A stretch of 64,000 nt of DNA from Lachnospiraceae bacterium (GTDB lineage: Bacteria > Bacillota > Clostridia > Lachnospirales > Lachnospiraceae): positions 1 through 64,000 of the forward strand of contig JAGAQG010000044.1 of NCBI GenBank assembly GCA_017622875.1, read 5' to 3'. Shown one piece after another: positions 47,401 to 56,725 of this stretch. The first letter of the stretch is position 1, and each line of letters begins with the position of its first letter. The notes beneath the pieces are model-generated. The model was not told where the DNA came from. It saw only the letters and a program-made list of their open reading frames with translations, and ran no database searches. Made by a program: the position numbers and the translations under genes.

Positions 47401-50400
47401 TGCAGAAGGATATGTATATTACTACGTTATTAATGGCGAAGATGTGCCAGTTACATATGTTTCAGGCAGTGAATATGAAGAATATTCATTAAAGTCAAAT
47501 TTTGAAGCATTATTCGATGAAGCTGGTGTTGAAACAATTACAATTACAAGACGTGAAGAAGCAGAACAGGCTGGAAAGGCATATGTCACTGTTGAAGTGA
47601 TTGTTAAAGCTAGCGATGACAGTGTTACAGATTCTATAACAGGAACAGTGGAATTTGAAGTAACAGGTTTAGGAACAACAGGAGTTCAGAAGGTTACAGA
47701 GAGAGCTGAAAACTTAGCAAAATCTATTAGCGTAGATACAACTCACTACATATGTACAGTAACAGGTGCGGTAGATGAAAATCTTACAGAAAATGCAACA
47801 GTTACATATACATGGACACCAAAGACATATACAGTAAAACTTTCTGGTGAAACAGATGCAGCTTATGCAACCCAGACATTCTCATATGATGAAAGTCAGA
47901 AGATCAAATTAGTACGTCCTTCAAAAGGATATGTTTATACTTATAGCATTAATGGAGAAGACGTATCAGTTGAATATGAAGAAGGCAGTGAATATGTTGA
48001 ATATTCATTAAAAGCTTGTTTCGAAGCATTATTCGATGAAGCTGGTGTTGACACAATTACAATTGAAAGAAGCGAAACAGTTAAAGAAGCTGTTGTCACT
48101 GTTGAAGTAACAGTAACAGATAGCAGTAATAATTCTAGAACTTTAACAGGAACAGTTGACTTTAAAGCAACAGGTTTGGGAACAGAAGGCGTAGAAAAGG
48201 TCAAAGCATTAGCTTTGGAACTCGCACAGAATATCAATCCGAACGTAGAAGAAAGTCACTATACATGTACAGTAACTGATACAGTAGATGAAACTCTTAC
48301 AGAAAATGCAACAGTTAAATATACATGGGCGCCAAAAACATATACAGTAAAACTTTCTGGTGAAACAAATGCAGCTTATGCAACCCAGACATTCCCATAC
48401 GATAACCAGAAGATCAAATTAGTACGTCCTGCAGACGGATATAGATATTACTATGATATTGATGGTCAGGGCAATGAAAAAGCAGTTGGATATGATGCAG
48501 CAAGCGAATATGAAGAATTATCATTAAAGAGCTACTTTACAGCTCTCTTTGATGAAGCTGGTGTCGATACAATTACAATTACAAGACGTCAGGTAGCTGT
48601 AAACATTGATGACAAAATTGGTACAACAGAAAGCCTTGTTCAAGATCTTGAAAACGTTCTTGATGAAGAAACAGCGCAGGTTATTCAGTTTGAAGATGCA
48701 AATGGAGAACCACAGGCATTGGTAGTTCGTCTTGAAGGCGCAGCTGGCGAAGAAGGTATTGCGCTTAGCATCGCAAACACTGTATTAACACTGGTTAAAA
48801 ACTACTCCTATGTTGCATTGGACGGATATCCGGTAATTCGAACGGTAGCAGTATGTGATGAAAATGGGGATCCTGTAATTGAAAATGGAATTCCTAAAAC
48901 TAAAAAAGAACTTAGTCTTCAGGCAATCATTGATGCATTTTGTGTAAGCAATATCGGAACAAAAGATATATATGAAACGTTCGATGAAAACGGTAAGACA
49001 CAGGATACAGTAGAAATTAAAGATGGCCTTGTTATTTCAGGCACATCGACAATGACAATTGACGATCAGGATGAGGCTGCAAATAAGAATCTTGGTGCTC
49101 AGATCGTTAAGACATTGTTAACAGTTGGATCTGATCAGAGTAATACAATTGATTTAGATTTCTATATTTCATATTTCGCAGATGCTGCATCCGCAGATGC
49201 TGCAAAATTGAAATCTGCAATTGGAAAAGTACGTAATTATGTAGAAATTACAGGAAAAGATGAATATCTGACTGTTGAAGTAGAAGAGAAACTTTCTAAA
49301 GAAGCGTTTGAAGTATACCTTTTAACAATGCTTCTTGAAGGTGAAACAGATCTTGCAAATGTAAACAATGTTACACTGGAACAGATTGTTAAAAATGAAT
49401 ATGACCGTTTAGTAGAAGATTTTGAAGACAAGGATCGTATTACAATTGCTACTCTTCAGAATACACTTGCTAAGCTTGGCATTTCAGAGCAGGATTTAGA
49501 TTTAGATGCAAATAAAACTGTAGAAAAAGCAATTAATAAAGCACTGGAACTTTATAAGAATAACGGGGACATTGGAAGTGTGATTGTTGAGCTTAGAGAA
49601 GATGCAATAGCTCAAAATGAATGTCTCATGTCAGGAAAAGTAAAGACAACATCTGTTTTAAATACTTTGAATTCATATGGTGTAGAAAAAGAGTATATGG
49701 ATATGCTCACATCTATGCTCAAAGAAGATGAGAAAAATGGTTATCTGGAAGTTCGTACAAAACTTGTAGTTGATGGAATTGATGGTAACTATGCAGCATT
49801 AATTATCAATAATCCTAAAGCGCTTAATGGCATTGATGGATTAAATGAAAACAGTAAAAATATTGCAGTAAATGCACTGAATCTTGTTACAGCAGAAGAA
49901 CTGAACTCAATGACAATTGCAGATAATGCAATGGTAATCATGCTTCAGGACGCAAGCAAAGTAACATTTGCTGGAAATGGCATTTTAGACTTAAACGGTA
50001 ATGCTGTTACTAGTGTAGAAGGAACAACAGAAACAGTTTTATTAGTTGATAGTACATATAACAATACTGGTGAAGTAACCACTGTTGGAAAGAATGTCAA
50101 AGATGCACGTATCACAAAGAATACTGTTGATGGAGACAATTTCTATAAAGTTGATAAAGATAGCGAAGGAAACCTTACAGTAAAATTAGATGCAGGCTTC
50201 TTAGCTAAAGCAGCTGAAATCGAAATGCCAGAATTAAAAACTCTTGCATGTGAAATTGCTTTTGATTTACTTATGAATAATATCTCAAGTGGAGATATGG
50301 TAGTAACAGGAACAAATACATATGATATCTATGATGCTGCAATCACAGATGATATTTTTGAGTTCCTTAGTGATGCTAAAAATGATAAAACAGGACTTGT

Positions 50401-51673
50401 TAATACACTGATTAATATTGTTAATTTAGGCAATGCGGATAATGATAGCAAAGAAAAGGAAACAGAAGGTCTGTTCGGACTTATCAATGATATTCTTGCA
50501 TCATTAACATATGTAAATGGTGATTCTAATGCATTTGCAGATTTAGCAGTAGCAGTAGTTAATGGATCTCCAATCGCATCTTATACAGTAGCTACAAATC
50601 CATTGAAGGTAAATGCTGCAGTAAAAGGTGAAGGAGATGGTTATATCACAGCTGGTGTTACAACATCTTCAGGCGAGACTGGAAGCAAAACATTCAAAGT
50701 TGATTTTGTTGTTGACCCAGATAGTAATGCAGCTGATAAAGCAGAACTTGAAGCTCTTTGTGATGAAATGTCCAAAGTAGTTAAAGTAAGTGATGTATAT
50801 GTTGATTTAAACAACATTGAAGTTGTAGACGGTGACATCGTAGCAGAAGGTGCAGCTATCAACGCAATCCTCAAAGCAGATTTATCAGGAAACCATGATT
50901 ATGCAGCAGTTATCGCAATGATCGCAGCATACGGAGAAAAAGATCCTGCAAATTCTGCATTGAAAGCTGGCGTAGAAGACTATCTGAAAGATGGAAGCAT
51001 CGATGTACTGAGACCAGCAGTAGAAAATATCACAACAAAACAGGTAATCAGTGCAGTTAAGAATGCAAACGGAAAAACATTCCAGGAAATCGTAGATGCA
51101 ATGAAACTGGATGGTAATGCAGACAGTGTGAAAGCATTAGAAGCTAAATACGATGACCTTTTCAGAGTGGTTTACAGACTGGCTGCTATTGTATCTAACA
51201 AATTAGGCATCAATGGTGATGACAGTAAACTTGGCAGCCTCCAGAAAGTAACAACTGAAAAAGTAGGTGATGTTACATACACTTACTATTCTTACGGCGG
51301 AGACTATGAAGGATCACGTCAGGTTAACGTAGGATACGGAAGCATTGACGCAAGTGCAAGCGGAAGCATTTACGCAGATCTGTTATTAACACTCTTTGTA
51401 GAAGATGATGCACCAGAAAAAGATGATGATAATAACAATGGTGGAAACTCAGGCAACCAGGGTGGCAGCTCAAGTGGCTCAAGCAGCTCAGGTAGCTCAA
51501 GCAGTTCTGATAAAGAATATGAAGGAACATATTACGCACCATCAACATCAACATCTACAACAGGTACACAGACAGGTGATGCAAACAATGCAGTATTATG
51601 GATTTCTGTAATGGGTATTGCAATCATCGCAGTTGTAGCAGCAGTTGCAGTAAAGAAAAGAAGAACAAAATAG
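44417..51673 (+). CDS. Large wall-anchored surface protein with repeated modules
   Basis: A 2418-residue secreted protein. The signal peptide covers about residues 1-33. The first part (about 40-880) alternates helical modules with beta-rich modules (TYEPNEYEVKC, NEVPYGW-like VPYGWVITLP). Three tandem 170-residue repeats follow (about 885-1395) with GLGTxGVEKV, HYTCTV, YTWTPKTYTVKLS and IKLVRPAxGY. A long helical and mixed region (about 1400-2315) and a Gly/Asn/Ser linker (about 2330-2370) lead to the tail TGTQTGDANN, a membrane segment and KKRRTK. The TGD motif resembles the sortase-recognised (N/P)xTGD tails of Clostridia, so it is probably covalently wall-anchored; no sortase gene is seen here. 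It is a paralogue of the next gene. Specific function unknown. Confidence 0.85.
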   Translation: MRKNVWKRFLAATLAAVVMFTSVDCSSLVVNAEGTTKTQGEVLADHYGFNSRTGLAVLTHQDLAANQIVYDYTAPTDLNTKIKLDVAAKTITADNYTKDGVIWTPSKVVVKLENSGSEEATKDGDVYTYASEENVTEVTVTYDACVEITSDEQLEVLNAPYYLKSATEEMDYILSDDDLAELADTIQNHAVPNLSLALSLFDEIKEDDQIKAAVEADMIKLPEDNEISELEEDINTVNEYFELADVFDAYESEDLVVLWAGYVSTLIGSVEDSQEAIEALAESETLVDLAETLSTAGELLNNDDAKKAGSAITSSYIPAFENYLENDTINDFDAEYLYASKKSLLVDEPTGNFEFGRSIGEYNSENITTNTFVLDTTEVTVEATTRIITVAVAATVIENNNKVEKQAKNAEVVVTLGDTAEVVKATAAEKVKAAIAEIDPNGSYGLGSYTDVYNLDNYKCTVNLGDIESNGVTEGTTISITYEPNEYEVKCTEDGADVTIVDGTVPYGWVITLPEATESGKSYEYVLNGTVYEQGDEYTVTGDVTFTRSQDKEKTKFRVNDIAVEDYADELTNNAKSILWNYAVASDSISVRVPDDSWISAELVDDTTNLYVAEYNAGNGYKWVPNKVIVKNGTEEVETIPADKIQNGVATITSETRDNVEVEYVLTVVTGDEAAEIVNTPYELVQSVQGQLADLATLVEYESGLAQINKALLEMISTQMNANSQAAIKKVVNEGCDLSDTKAPLILYKHLVTYKDMSAFDKIDYYYQNYEVIRAQIELLADQLAIIAEDPNLPVLKETFPAYAEKIDLLPDYAKKMGELKENHFEPKNDKILSDVTGYEDLMTLLVSSNTVVEKIEGVTELCITKDLSTSLPALPEKPTPEVKYVTVEVVVTDSNNQSRSKTDKVEFSETGLGTDGVEKVEVMVDELTEELGVDTVHYTCTVAGSVDENLTEDTTITYTWTPKTYTVKLSDETNAAYATQTFPYDNQKIKLVRPAEGYVYYYVINGEDVPVTYVSGSEYEEYSLKSNFEALFDEAGVETITITRREEAEQAGKAYVTVEVIVKASDDSVTDSITGTVEFEVTGLGTTGVQKVTERAENLAKSISVDTTHYICTVTGAVDENLTENATVTYTWTPKTYTVKLSGETDAAYATQTFSYDESQKIKLVRPSKGYVYTYSINGEDVSVEYEEGSEYVEYSLKACFEALFDEAGVDTITIERSETVKEAVVTVEVTVTDSSNNSRTLTGTVDFKATGLGTEGVEKVKALALELAQNINPNVEESHYTCTVTDTVDETLTENATVKYTWAPKTYTVKLSGETNAAYATQTFPYDNQKIKLVRPADGYRYYYDIDGQGNEKAVGYDAASEYEELSLKSYFTALFDEAGVDTITITRRQVAVNIDDKIGTTESLVQDLENVLDEETAQVIQFEDANGEPQALVVRLEGAAGEEGIALSIANTVLTLVKNYSYVALDGYPVIRTVAVCDENGDPVIENGIPKTKKELSLQAIIDAFCVSNIGTKDIYETFDENGKTQDTVEIKDGLVISGTSTMTIDDQDEAANKNLGAQIVKTLLTVGSDQSNTIDLDFYISYFADAASADAAKLKSAIGKVRNYVEITGKDEYLTVEVEEKLSKEAFEVYLLTMLLEGETDLANVNNVTLEQIVKNEYDRLVEDFEDKDRITIATLQNTLAKLGISEQDLDLDANKTVEKAINKALELYKNNGDIGSVIVELREDAIAQNECLMSGKVKTTSVLNTLNSYGVEKEYMDMLTSMLKEDEKNGYLEVRTKLVVDGIDGNYAALIINNPKALNGIDGLNENSKNIAVNALNLVTAEELNSMTIADNAMVIMLQDASKVTFAGNGILDLNGNAVTSVEGTTETVLLVDSTYNNTGEVTTVGKNVKDARITKNTVDGDNFYKVDKDSEGNLTVKLDAGFLAKAAEIEMPELKTLACEIAFDLLMNNISSGDMVVTGTNTYDIYDAAITDDIFEFLSDAKNDKTGLVNTLINIVNLGNADNDSKEKETEGLFGLINDILASLTYVNGDSNAFADLAVAVVNGSPIASYTVATNPLKVNAAVKGEGDGYITAGVTTSSGETGSKTFKVDFVVDPDSNAADKAELEALCDEMSKVVKVSDVYVDLNNIEVVDGDIVAEGAAINAILKADLSGNHDYAAVIAMIAAYGEKDPANSALKAGVEDYLKDGSIDVLRPAVENITTKQVISAVKNANGKTFQEIVDAMKLDGNADSVKALEAKYDDLFRVVYRLAAIVSNKLGINGDDSKLGSLQKVTTEKVGDVTYTYYSYGGDYEGSRQVNVGYGSIDASASGSIYADLLLTLFVEDDAPEKDDDNNNGGNSGNQGGSSSGSSSSGSSSSSDKEYEGTYYAPSTSTSTTGTQTGDANNAVLWISVMGIAIIAVVAAVAVKKRRTK
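47065..48595 (+). repeat. Three tandem 510-base repeats in the surface protein gene
   Basis: Units begin near 47071, 47584 and 48095. Each encodes VTVEV-x-V, GLGTxGVxKV, HYxCTVxxxVDExLTE, TPKTYTVKLS, YATQTF and IKLVRP motifs. Copies are similar at DNA as well as protein level. Confidence 0.85.
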
Positions 51674-51727
51674 TGAAATTTTGAGTTGAGAACAAGATAA
51701 TTGTTTGATAATTGAAAATTTGAAACG

Positions 51728-51768
51728 GCAGACCTGGAACAGAGCTTCTAGCTCTGTTCCAAATCTGC
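51728..51768 (+). terminator. Strong hairpin between the two paralogous surface protein genes
   Basis: An 11-base perfect stem TGGAACAGAGC/GCTCTGTTCCA with a 5-base loop, extended by GCAGA/TCTGC across a 2x2 mismatch. It is followed only by ATTTTA and then the next ribosome site. It may act as partial terminator or as a 3'-end stabiliser that lowers expression of the dockerin gene relative to the anchored protein. Confidence 0.6.
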
Positions 51769-51787
51769 ATTTTAGGAGGAAACTTTA

Positions 51788-54700
51788 GTGAAAGTATGGA
51801 AACGCTGCGTGGCAGCAGTTCTGGCTTTTATGATTTTTATAACATCCGCAGATCTGGCGGAAGCAGCCGGTACTTATGATCAGGAAAATTTCATATGGAC
51901 TGCAAGAGATGCAGCGGTTGTAGCCGGATACTATGGACTTGATGAGTTGGAAACGGCGGTTTTATTAAACCCGTCCGTAGATGGTGGGGCGCAATATACG
52001 CTTTTTACACCTTATGACAATGAAACAGAAGGAAAAAATAATCTGGTAGCGGTGGATTATGTGAATCAGTGTATTTATGCAAAAGCATTACATACAAACG
52101 GTTTTTCATGGATGCCAACAGAAGCAATTTTAAGTGCGGCAGACGAAGAGGAAGTAATTCCTTTAACGGCAGAGGTCTGCTATTACAATGAGATTGAATA
52201 TTACGCAAACGGTGCGTTTACATATAGCGGAAACAGTTACAGGGTAAATGTAATTTATCAGTTAAATCTTGATATTTCAGCAGATGAGCAGACAAGAATT
52301 CTGGAAATTCCACAGATTTTAGCTCAGACAGCTGAAAATCTGGAAGAGAGTTTTAAAGAATTGGAGCAGGATTTGGCGAAGTTTGTCTCTATGATTCCGG
52401 CTCTTTATGAAATGCTTAGTGTTGAATACACAGAAAAAGCTGCGTCAATATCTGAATCAAAAACAACAGAGTTTTCAGATATAACTGTGGAAAATGAGGT
52501 TTTGCAGACCGAAGAAACAGCAATCCCTCTTTTTGATTCAGAGGAAGATCAGGAAGTCATTGCCGCGATTCAGGCGTTATATCAGGAATATGTGGATAAT
52601 GGAGAATGTTTGGTTCTTTATAGGATGCAGGAAGAATATTTTTCAAACTATAGAGGACAAGCGGTACGCTATGCATTGGATAAGGGAACGGAATTACAAA
52701 AACAAAGTGAATCTCTGCTTGAATATACATATGTCCTGAAAGACAGTAATTTAAGTATCATATGTAACAAATTAAAGGATATTGATGCTGAATTATATAC
52801 AAAGATAAAAAGTATCAGATCCGTTTTAAGAGGAATGCAGGGAACCACGCTTAAGCCAGGTGAACTTGCGCTCCTTGCCGATTCTTCCAACTGGCGCATC
52901 CTCGACCAAAACGTTCAGGATCGCATTTTCTCCGACTCCTACACAGACGAAGATTTTGCCGCCCTCGAAGCAGCAGTTTATCGTCTGCGTAACTCTGAGC
53001 TGGAAATGCCTGCCATCGAGACCGAAACGCTCCCTGCAGCCGAAATCAGCGTGAAGTGTGAGATTACATACTATGAGGCCAAGATTTCAATAGGTGCGGA
53101 GGTTACATCAGGAAATGTAGAGGATGTCACACTGAAATCATTGGAGCCACTTGAAACCACAGTGAAACTTTTAGCAGGCAGTACCACTGAGGAAATCAGG
53201 AAGGCGATTGAAGATTTAGGTATTGAAAAACAGATTATATCTTCATGGAATGATATAGACAGTGAATATCAGATCAGCACCATGAACTATGAACGGAAGG
53301 AAAGCAGTCTTCCAAAGGAATTAAAAGAAAATATTGAATACAATGTTTTTTATACACCGAAAAAATATACGCTGAAGAGAAATTTTGGCGAAGACAGAAA
53401 CAAAGAAGTGCCATTTGGATATGTGCTGGAATTACCAAAAAGTCCAGAAGAATCCTACAGCTATGATTATGTGGCAGAACTGGAAGACGGTACGACCATG
53501 AGTTATAGCGAAGGATCTAAAATGGTAATCCGCCAGTCTGTGACCATTTCGCAGACAACGGGTGCGGAAAAAGCAGAATACAGACTTTACGATTTGCTGA
53601 CAACGGATATTCGTTATGGGTTCAGTGATGATGTGAAGAGTATTTTGCTGAATACAGCAGTGAAAAGCCCAACTTTAAAGATTCGCATGCCGGACAGCAG
53701 AAAAGTCAGCGAGATCATGTTTGAAAATGGAACCTACTATATTCAAGCAGAAAGCTCTGGTGCCGGAATTTTAGGCATGACTTGGGAGCCGGTAACAGCA
53801 CTGGTGAAGATAGACGGAGAAGAGAAACCATTGGAGGTGCCATTTGAGGAGGGCATTGCGCGTTGGACGAGAGATGATTTCTCTTACGTAAATGTAAGAT
53901 ATCAGTTGGAAATCAAAAAGGTAGAAGGCGGAGTGTTAGGTGATCAGCCTTTGAAAGAGTCAGAAGTGAGGGAAGCACTAAATCTACCTCATAATCTTGT
54001 AGAAGAGACCGCAGCACTGAATCGTTTGTTAAATAGTTCCGAAGAGTTTAGTGCAAAGACTCTGTATACAGAACTGTCTGGTGTCAAAACAATGATGACG
54101 CCAACTTATCTGAATCTTTTAAAATCACAGGTAGAAGGTGAAAAAGATACAACAGCGTGCATTGAACGTTTGATGAAAGATGAAAAAAGAGGTGGCGGTT
54201 GGAATACTTCAAAATCAGAGCTTGCGCTTTACAGTTATTTGGAAGAATGCAAGAATACAGACTGGTCACTTGCGGAATGCTTAAAATTGGGACTTCTTTC
54301 TGAAATTACAAAGCAGGCAGAGATTGTGTATGAATGTATGAATGTCATTGCATATTCACCAAAGGTGGAGAGCCTGCTAAACAATCAGCTTTTTATTTCT
54401 TATAAGGAAAAATTTGACAGAGTAAAAGAACTGCTTCCGCAACTGAAAGCACTGGCTGATGAACTTGCGAAATATAATGGTGAGGATTCCGTGATCAGAA
54501 ATTATGTAGATATGGAAGATAAGGCATACGATGAACTGATCAACACTTTGATTTCCTTGGAAGGAGAAACTTCTCAGTTTGAGGCAGATGGTATTTGGGC
54601 TGTTAATGAGATTCAGAGAAATCAGGGGGATACGGGCTGTCTGGTTATCAAGATCAAAGTTGGAAATCGATTGCCGAAAAGTGAAAACTATCTTTACTCT

Positions 54701-55699
54701 TTAGAAGAAGAAAATACGCACGTTCTTACAGAAAATGATGAGGTGGCGATCAGGGAAATTGTTGAACATCTGGCTGATACAGAGCTTAGCAAAGATGAAA
54801 GGGTATATTATGAGTGTCCGATCAAGCTTCCGGTAGCGGGAGACACCATGAAACAGAATGCAGAGATCTTTCTGGTATATTCACCGAAGAAATATGTTGT
54901 GACGATTCAGGGCGTACCGGCGGACGAATATAAAGAAGAAATTCAATATACAGGAGCAGAATCATATACGATCAAACTTCCAGCATATTCTGAAAAAGAA
55001 GATGCGAAGTGTAAATATATTTACTGGATCACGGGAGATAGATCAAAAGTAGTTGAAAATGGTACTGAAGGATTTTATACATTTACAAAAGAGGATCTGA
55101 ATACATTATTTGATGAACTGACAGGACAGCTGAAAATCGTAAGAGAGGAAATTGTTCTCGAGGCAAATGTGAATGCAGAAGCAGATTTAAGTACACACAA
55201 AATAAAAGGTTATCAGGAATCCTATGTGGACAGTGAGACAACGAATCTTTATTTGGATGTTCGGCCGGAAGGGATTACGGTTTCGGATTTTATGAAACTT
55301 GTAAAGTTTACTGCAAAAGATGGTTTTGAGGTGAAAATCGGGGAAATGACACCAAATGGTGCGGGATTTTTAAATGCAGAGGAACTTGTTAGAACTGGTT
55401 CCACAATTACGTGCACTGCTGTTGACAAGAATCAAAAAACACAAACAACGACATTCCAGATCATTTTATTAGGAGATGTTAACAAAAGCGGCAAACTGGA
55501 TACCAATGATTGCTGGATCATAGCAGCAAGCTATAGCGGAAATATGAAAATGCCGCTTGCTGAAAGAGATCAGGTCTCACAATATGCAGCCGATGTAAAT
55601 GGAAATGGCTGCTGTACCGATTCTAATGACGTATGGCAAATTTTAAGAAAGCTAAATTACTGGGATACAGAGCACTATACCAGTGTGTTGGCGCAGTAG
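51788..55699 (+). CDS. Secreted dockerin-bearing paralogue of the surface protein
   Basis: A 1303-residue secreted protein starting with GTG seven bases after AGGAGGA; signal peptide about 1-26 (ADLAEAAG). The body is collinear with the first half of the preceding protein: a helical module near 165-340 (ILEIPQILAQTAENL), a beta module (YTPKKYTLKRNFG, VPFGYVLELP, YRLYDLLTTD, KSILLNTAVKSPTLKIRMPD), a second helical module (LNLPHNLVEETAAL) and a further beta module (YSPKKYVVTIQG). The end is a dockerin: loop one GDVNKSGKLDTND (1229-1241) has calcium ligands at positions 1,3,5,7,9,12; loop two ADVNGNGCCTDSND carries a one-residue insertion. It has no anchor of its own, so it may bind a cohesin. 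A stretch near 52.86-53.05 kb has different codon use. Confidence 0.85.
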   Translation: MKVWKRCVAAVLAFMIFITSADLAEAAGTYDQENFIWTARDAAVVAGYYGLDELETAVLLNPSVDGGAQYTLFTPYDNETEGKNNLVAVDYVNQCIYAKALHTNGFSWMPTEAILSAADEEEVIPLTAEVCYYNEIEYYANGAFTYSGNSYRVNVIYQLNLDISADEQTRILEIPQILAQTAENLEESFKELEQDLAKFVSMIPALYEMLSVEYTEKAASISESKTTEFSDITVENEVLQTEETAIPLFDSEEDQEVIAAIQALYQEYVDNGECLVLYRMQEEYFSNYRGQAVRYALDKGTELQKQSESLLEYTYVLKDSNLSIICNKLKDIDAELYTKIKSIRSVLRGMQGTTLKPGELALLADSSNWRILDQNVQDRIFSDSYTDEDFAALEAAVYRLRNSELEMPAIETETLPAAEISVKCEITYYEAKISIGAEVTSGNVEDVTLKSLEPLETTVKLLAGSTTEEIRKAIEDLGIEKQIISSWNDIDSEYQISTMNYERKESSLPKELKENIEYNVFYTPKKYTLKRNFGEDRNKEVPFGYVLELPKSPEESYSYDYVAELEDGTTMSYSEGSKMVIRQSVTISQTTGAEKAEYRLYDLLTTDIRYGFSDDVKSILLNTAVKSPTLKIRMPDSRKVSEIMFENGTYYIQAESSGAGILGMTWEPVTALVKIDGEEKPLEVPFEEGIARWTRDDFSYVNVRYQLEIKKVEGGVLGDQPLKESEVREALNLPHNLVEETAALNRLLNSSEEFSAKTLYTELSGVKTMMTPTYLNLLKSQVEGEKDTTACIERLMKDEKRGGGWNTSKSELALYSYLEECKNTDWSLAECLKLGLLSEITKQAEIVYECMNVIAYSPKVESLLNNQLFISYKEKFDRVKELLPQLKALADELAKYNGEDSVIRNYVDMEDKAYDELINTLISLEGETSQFEADGIWAVNEIQRNQGDTGCLVIKIKVGNRLPKSENYLYSLEEENTHVLTENDEVAIREIVEHLADTELSKDERVYYECPIKLPVAGDTMKQNAEIFLVYSPKKYVVTIQGVPADEYKEEIQYTGAESYTIKLPAYSEKEDAKCKYIYWITGDRSKVVENGTEGFYTFTKEDLNTLFDELTGQLKIVREEIVLEANVNAEADLSTHKIKGYQESYVDSETTNLYLDVRPEGITVSDFMKLVKFTAKDGFEVKIGEMTPNGAGFLNAEELVRTGSTITCTAVDKNQKTQTTTFQIILLGDVNKSGKLDTNDCWIIAASYSGNMKMPLAERDQVSQYAADVNGNGCCTDSNDVWQILRKLNYWDTEHYTSVLAQ
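52860..53055 (+). other. Local codon-use anomaly inside the dockerin gene
   Basis: About 190 bases in which third positions are much richer in C than in flanking gene sequence (for example CTC, GCC, TCC, ATC, GAC in succession). The reading frame is unbroken. It encodes residues from about 358 to 423, at the boundary between a helical and a beta module. Confidence 0.6.
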
Positions 55700-55711
55700 G
55701 CGGAGGGAGTT

Positions 55712-56719
55712 ATGAAAAAAATGAAAAGATTCATACCAATTGTGGCAGCAGCGCTGTTACTTTGTCCAATGCTGAATGTGCAGGCAGCTGCATGGCAGAA
55801 AAACCAGACGGCTCCGAAAGCATCACTTTCCGCTCTGGAAGGTACCGTAGAGATGTCTCTGGAGCAGATCAACAGTTTGGAAGGTACTTTTCAAGTGATA
55901 AAAAAGCCGGAGAAAGGCAGTGCTGTTATCCAGTCGGTGAATGTGGTGTGCAGTGATCAAAGCGCGCAGGGAATGACAAAAGGCGACAAGATATTTCTTG
56001 CAAGTTCTGGAGAACCAATGAATGTTACCATGGGAATTTCCATGAAATTTACGGTTGCTGGTACTTATGTACTGGAACTGGATGGTGGTGTAACCAATGC
56101 CGAAGGTGTTTATGAGGATTATTCCGAAAAGTCTGAAAATTATATTTGTAGGGTAGAGATTGAAGCAGGAAACGTATCAGAGGAAAACTCTTCCAATCAG
56201 GAAAGTACAGGTGGAGATTTTAACTTTAATACGGAGTTTGATTTTGATATCAATGTAGAAACAGAAGAATTGGAAGAAGTGCTGGGAGAGGTTGCTGATG
56301 CGATTAAATCTGATGAACAGTTGTCAATGATGCAGGAGCTGCTCGACAAAATGAATCAGGGTCTTGCTCTGCTAGAAGGTGGAAATCAGGAGTCTGTTGA
56401 TGAGGCAGCAAAAGAACTGGAAGAGAGTCTGGAAGAGCTGGATTCTGTGAATAAAGAAGAGAACAATGCAGAGCATTCAGAGCTAGAGATTGAGCTTGCT
56501 GAGCCTGAGATAATTTCAGAAGAAGTCGCAGAGGAACTCTCGAAAGAGTCAGGCAATGAAATTCAGAAAGGTTTCAGCTTGTTGAAATGGATCATACCTA
56601 TCTTGGCAGTTTTTGTCTTTGTCGTAGCAGCACTCTATTTCTGGAGAAAGACAAAAAGCAGGAAAAATAATTACGATGGCGCCCCTATGGTTGACTATCG
56701 TATCGAAGACGACGACTAA
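55712..56719 (+). CDS. Membrane-anchored protein with a possible cohesin-like ectodomain
   Basis: A 335-residue protein. The signal peptide ends near residue 26 (NVQAAA). The beta-rich domain at about 32-150 (LSALEGTVEMSLEQINSLEG, KGDKIFLASSG, MKFTVAGTYVLELDG) has the general strand pattern and the 'sequence - interaction - threshold' phrases of cohesin folds. This resemblance is weak and unconfirmed. A Glu-rich helical stalk follows (about 160-285), then a membrane segment (about 290-315) and a basic tail. It sits 12 bases after the dockerin gene, and such a neighbour would suit a receptor for it. The start follows GGCGGAGGGAG. Function is inferred from context only. Confidence 0.6.
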   Translation: MKKMKRFIPIVAAALLLCPMLNVQAAAWQKNQTAPKASLSALEGTVEMSLEQINSLEGTFQVIKKPEKGSAVIQSVNVVCSDQSAQGMTKGDKIFLASSGEPMNVTMGISMKFTVAGTYVLELDGGVTNAEGVYEDYSEKSENYICRVEIEAGNVSEENSSNQESTGGDFNFNTEFDFDINVETEELEEVLGEVADAIKSDEQLSMMQELLDKMNQGLALLEGGNQESVDEAAKELEESLEELDSVNKEENNAEHSELEIELAEPEIISEEVAEELSKESGNEIQKGFSLLKWIIPILAVFVFVVAALYFWRKTKSRKNNYDGAPMVDYRIEDDD

Positions 56720-56725
56720 CAGGGG

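Noticed and set aside
55633..55956. Plus-strand open frame across the end of the dockerin gene
   Set aside because: It overlaps the dockerin and the next gene in another frame, and its start lies inside a coding region with no ribosome site.
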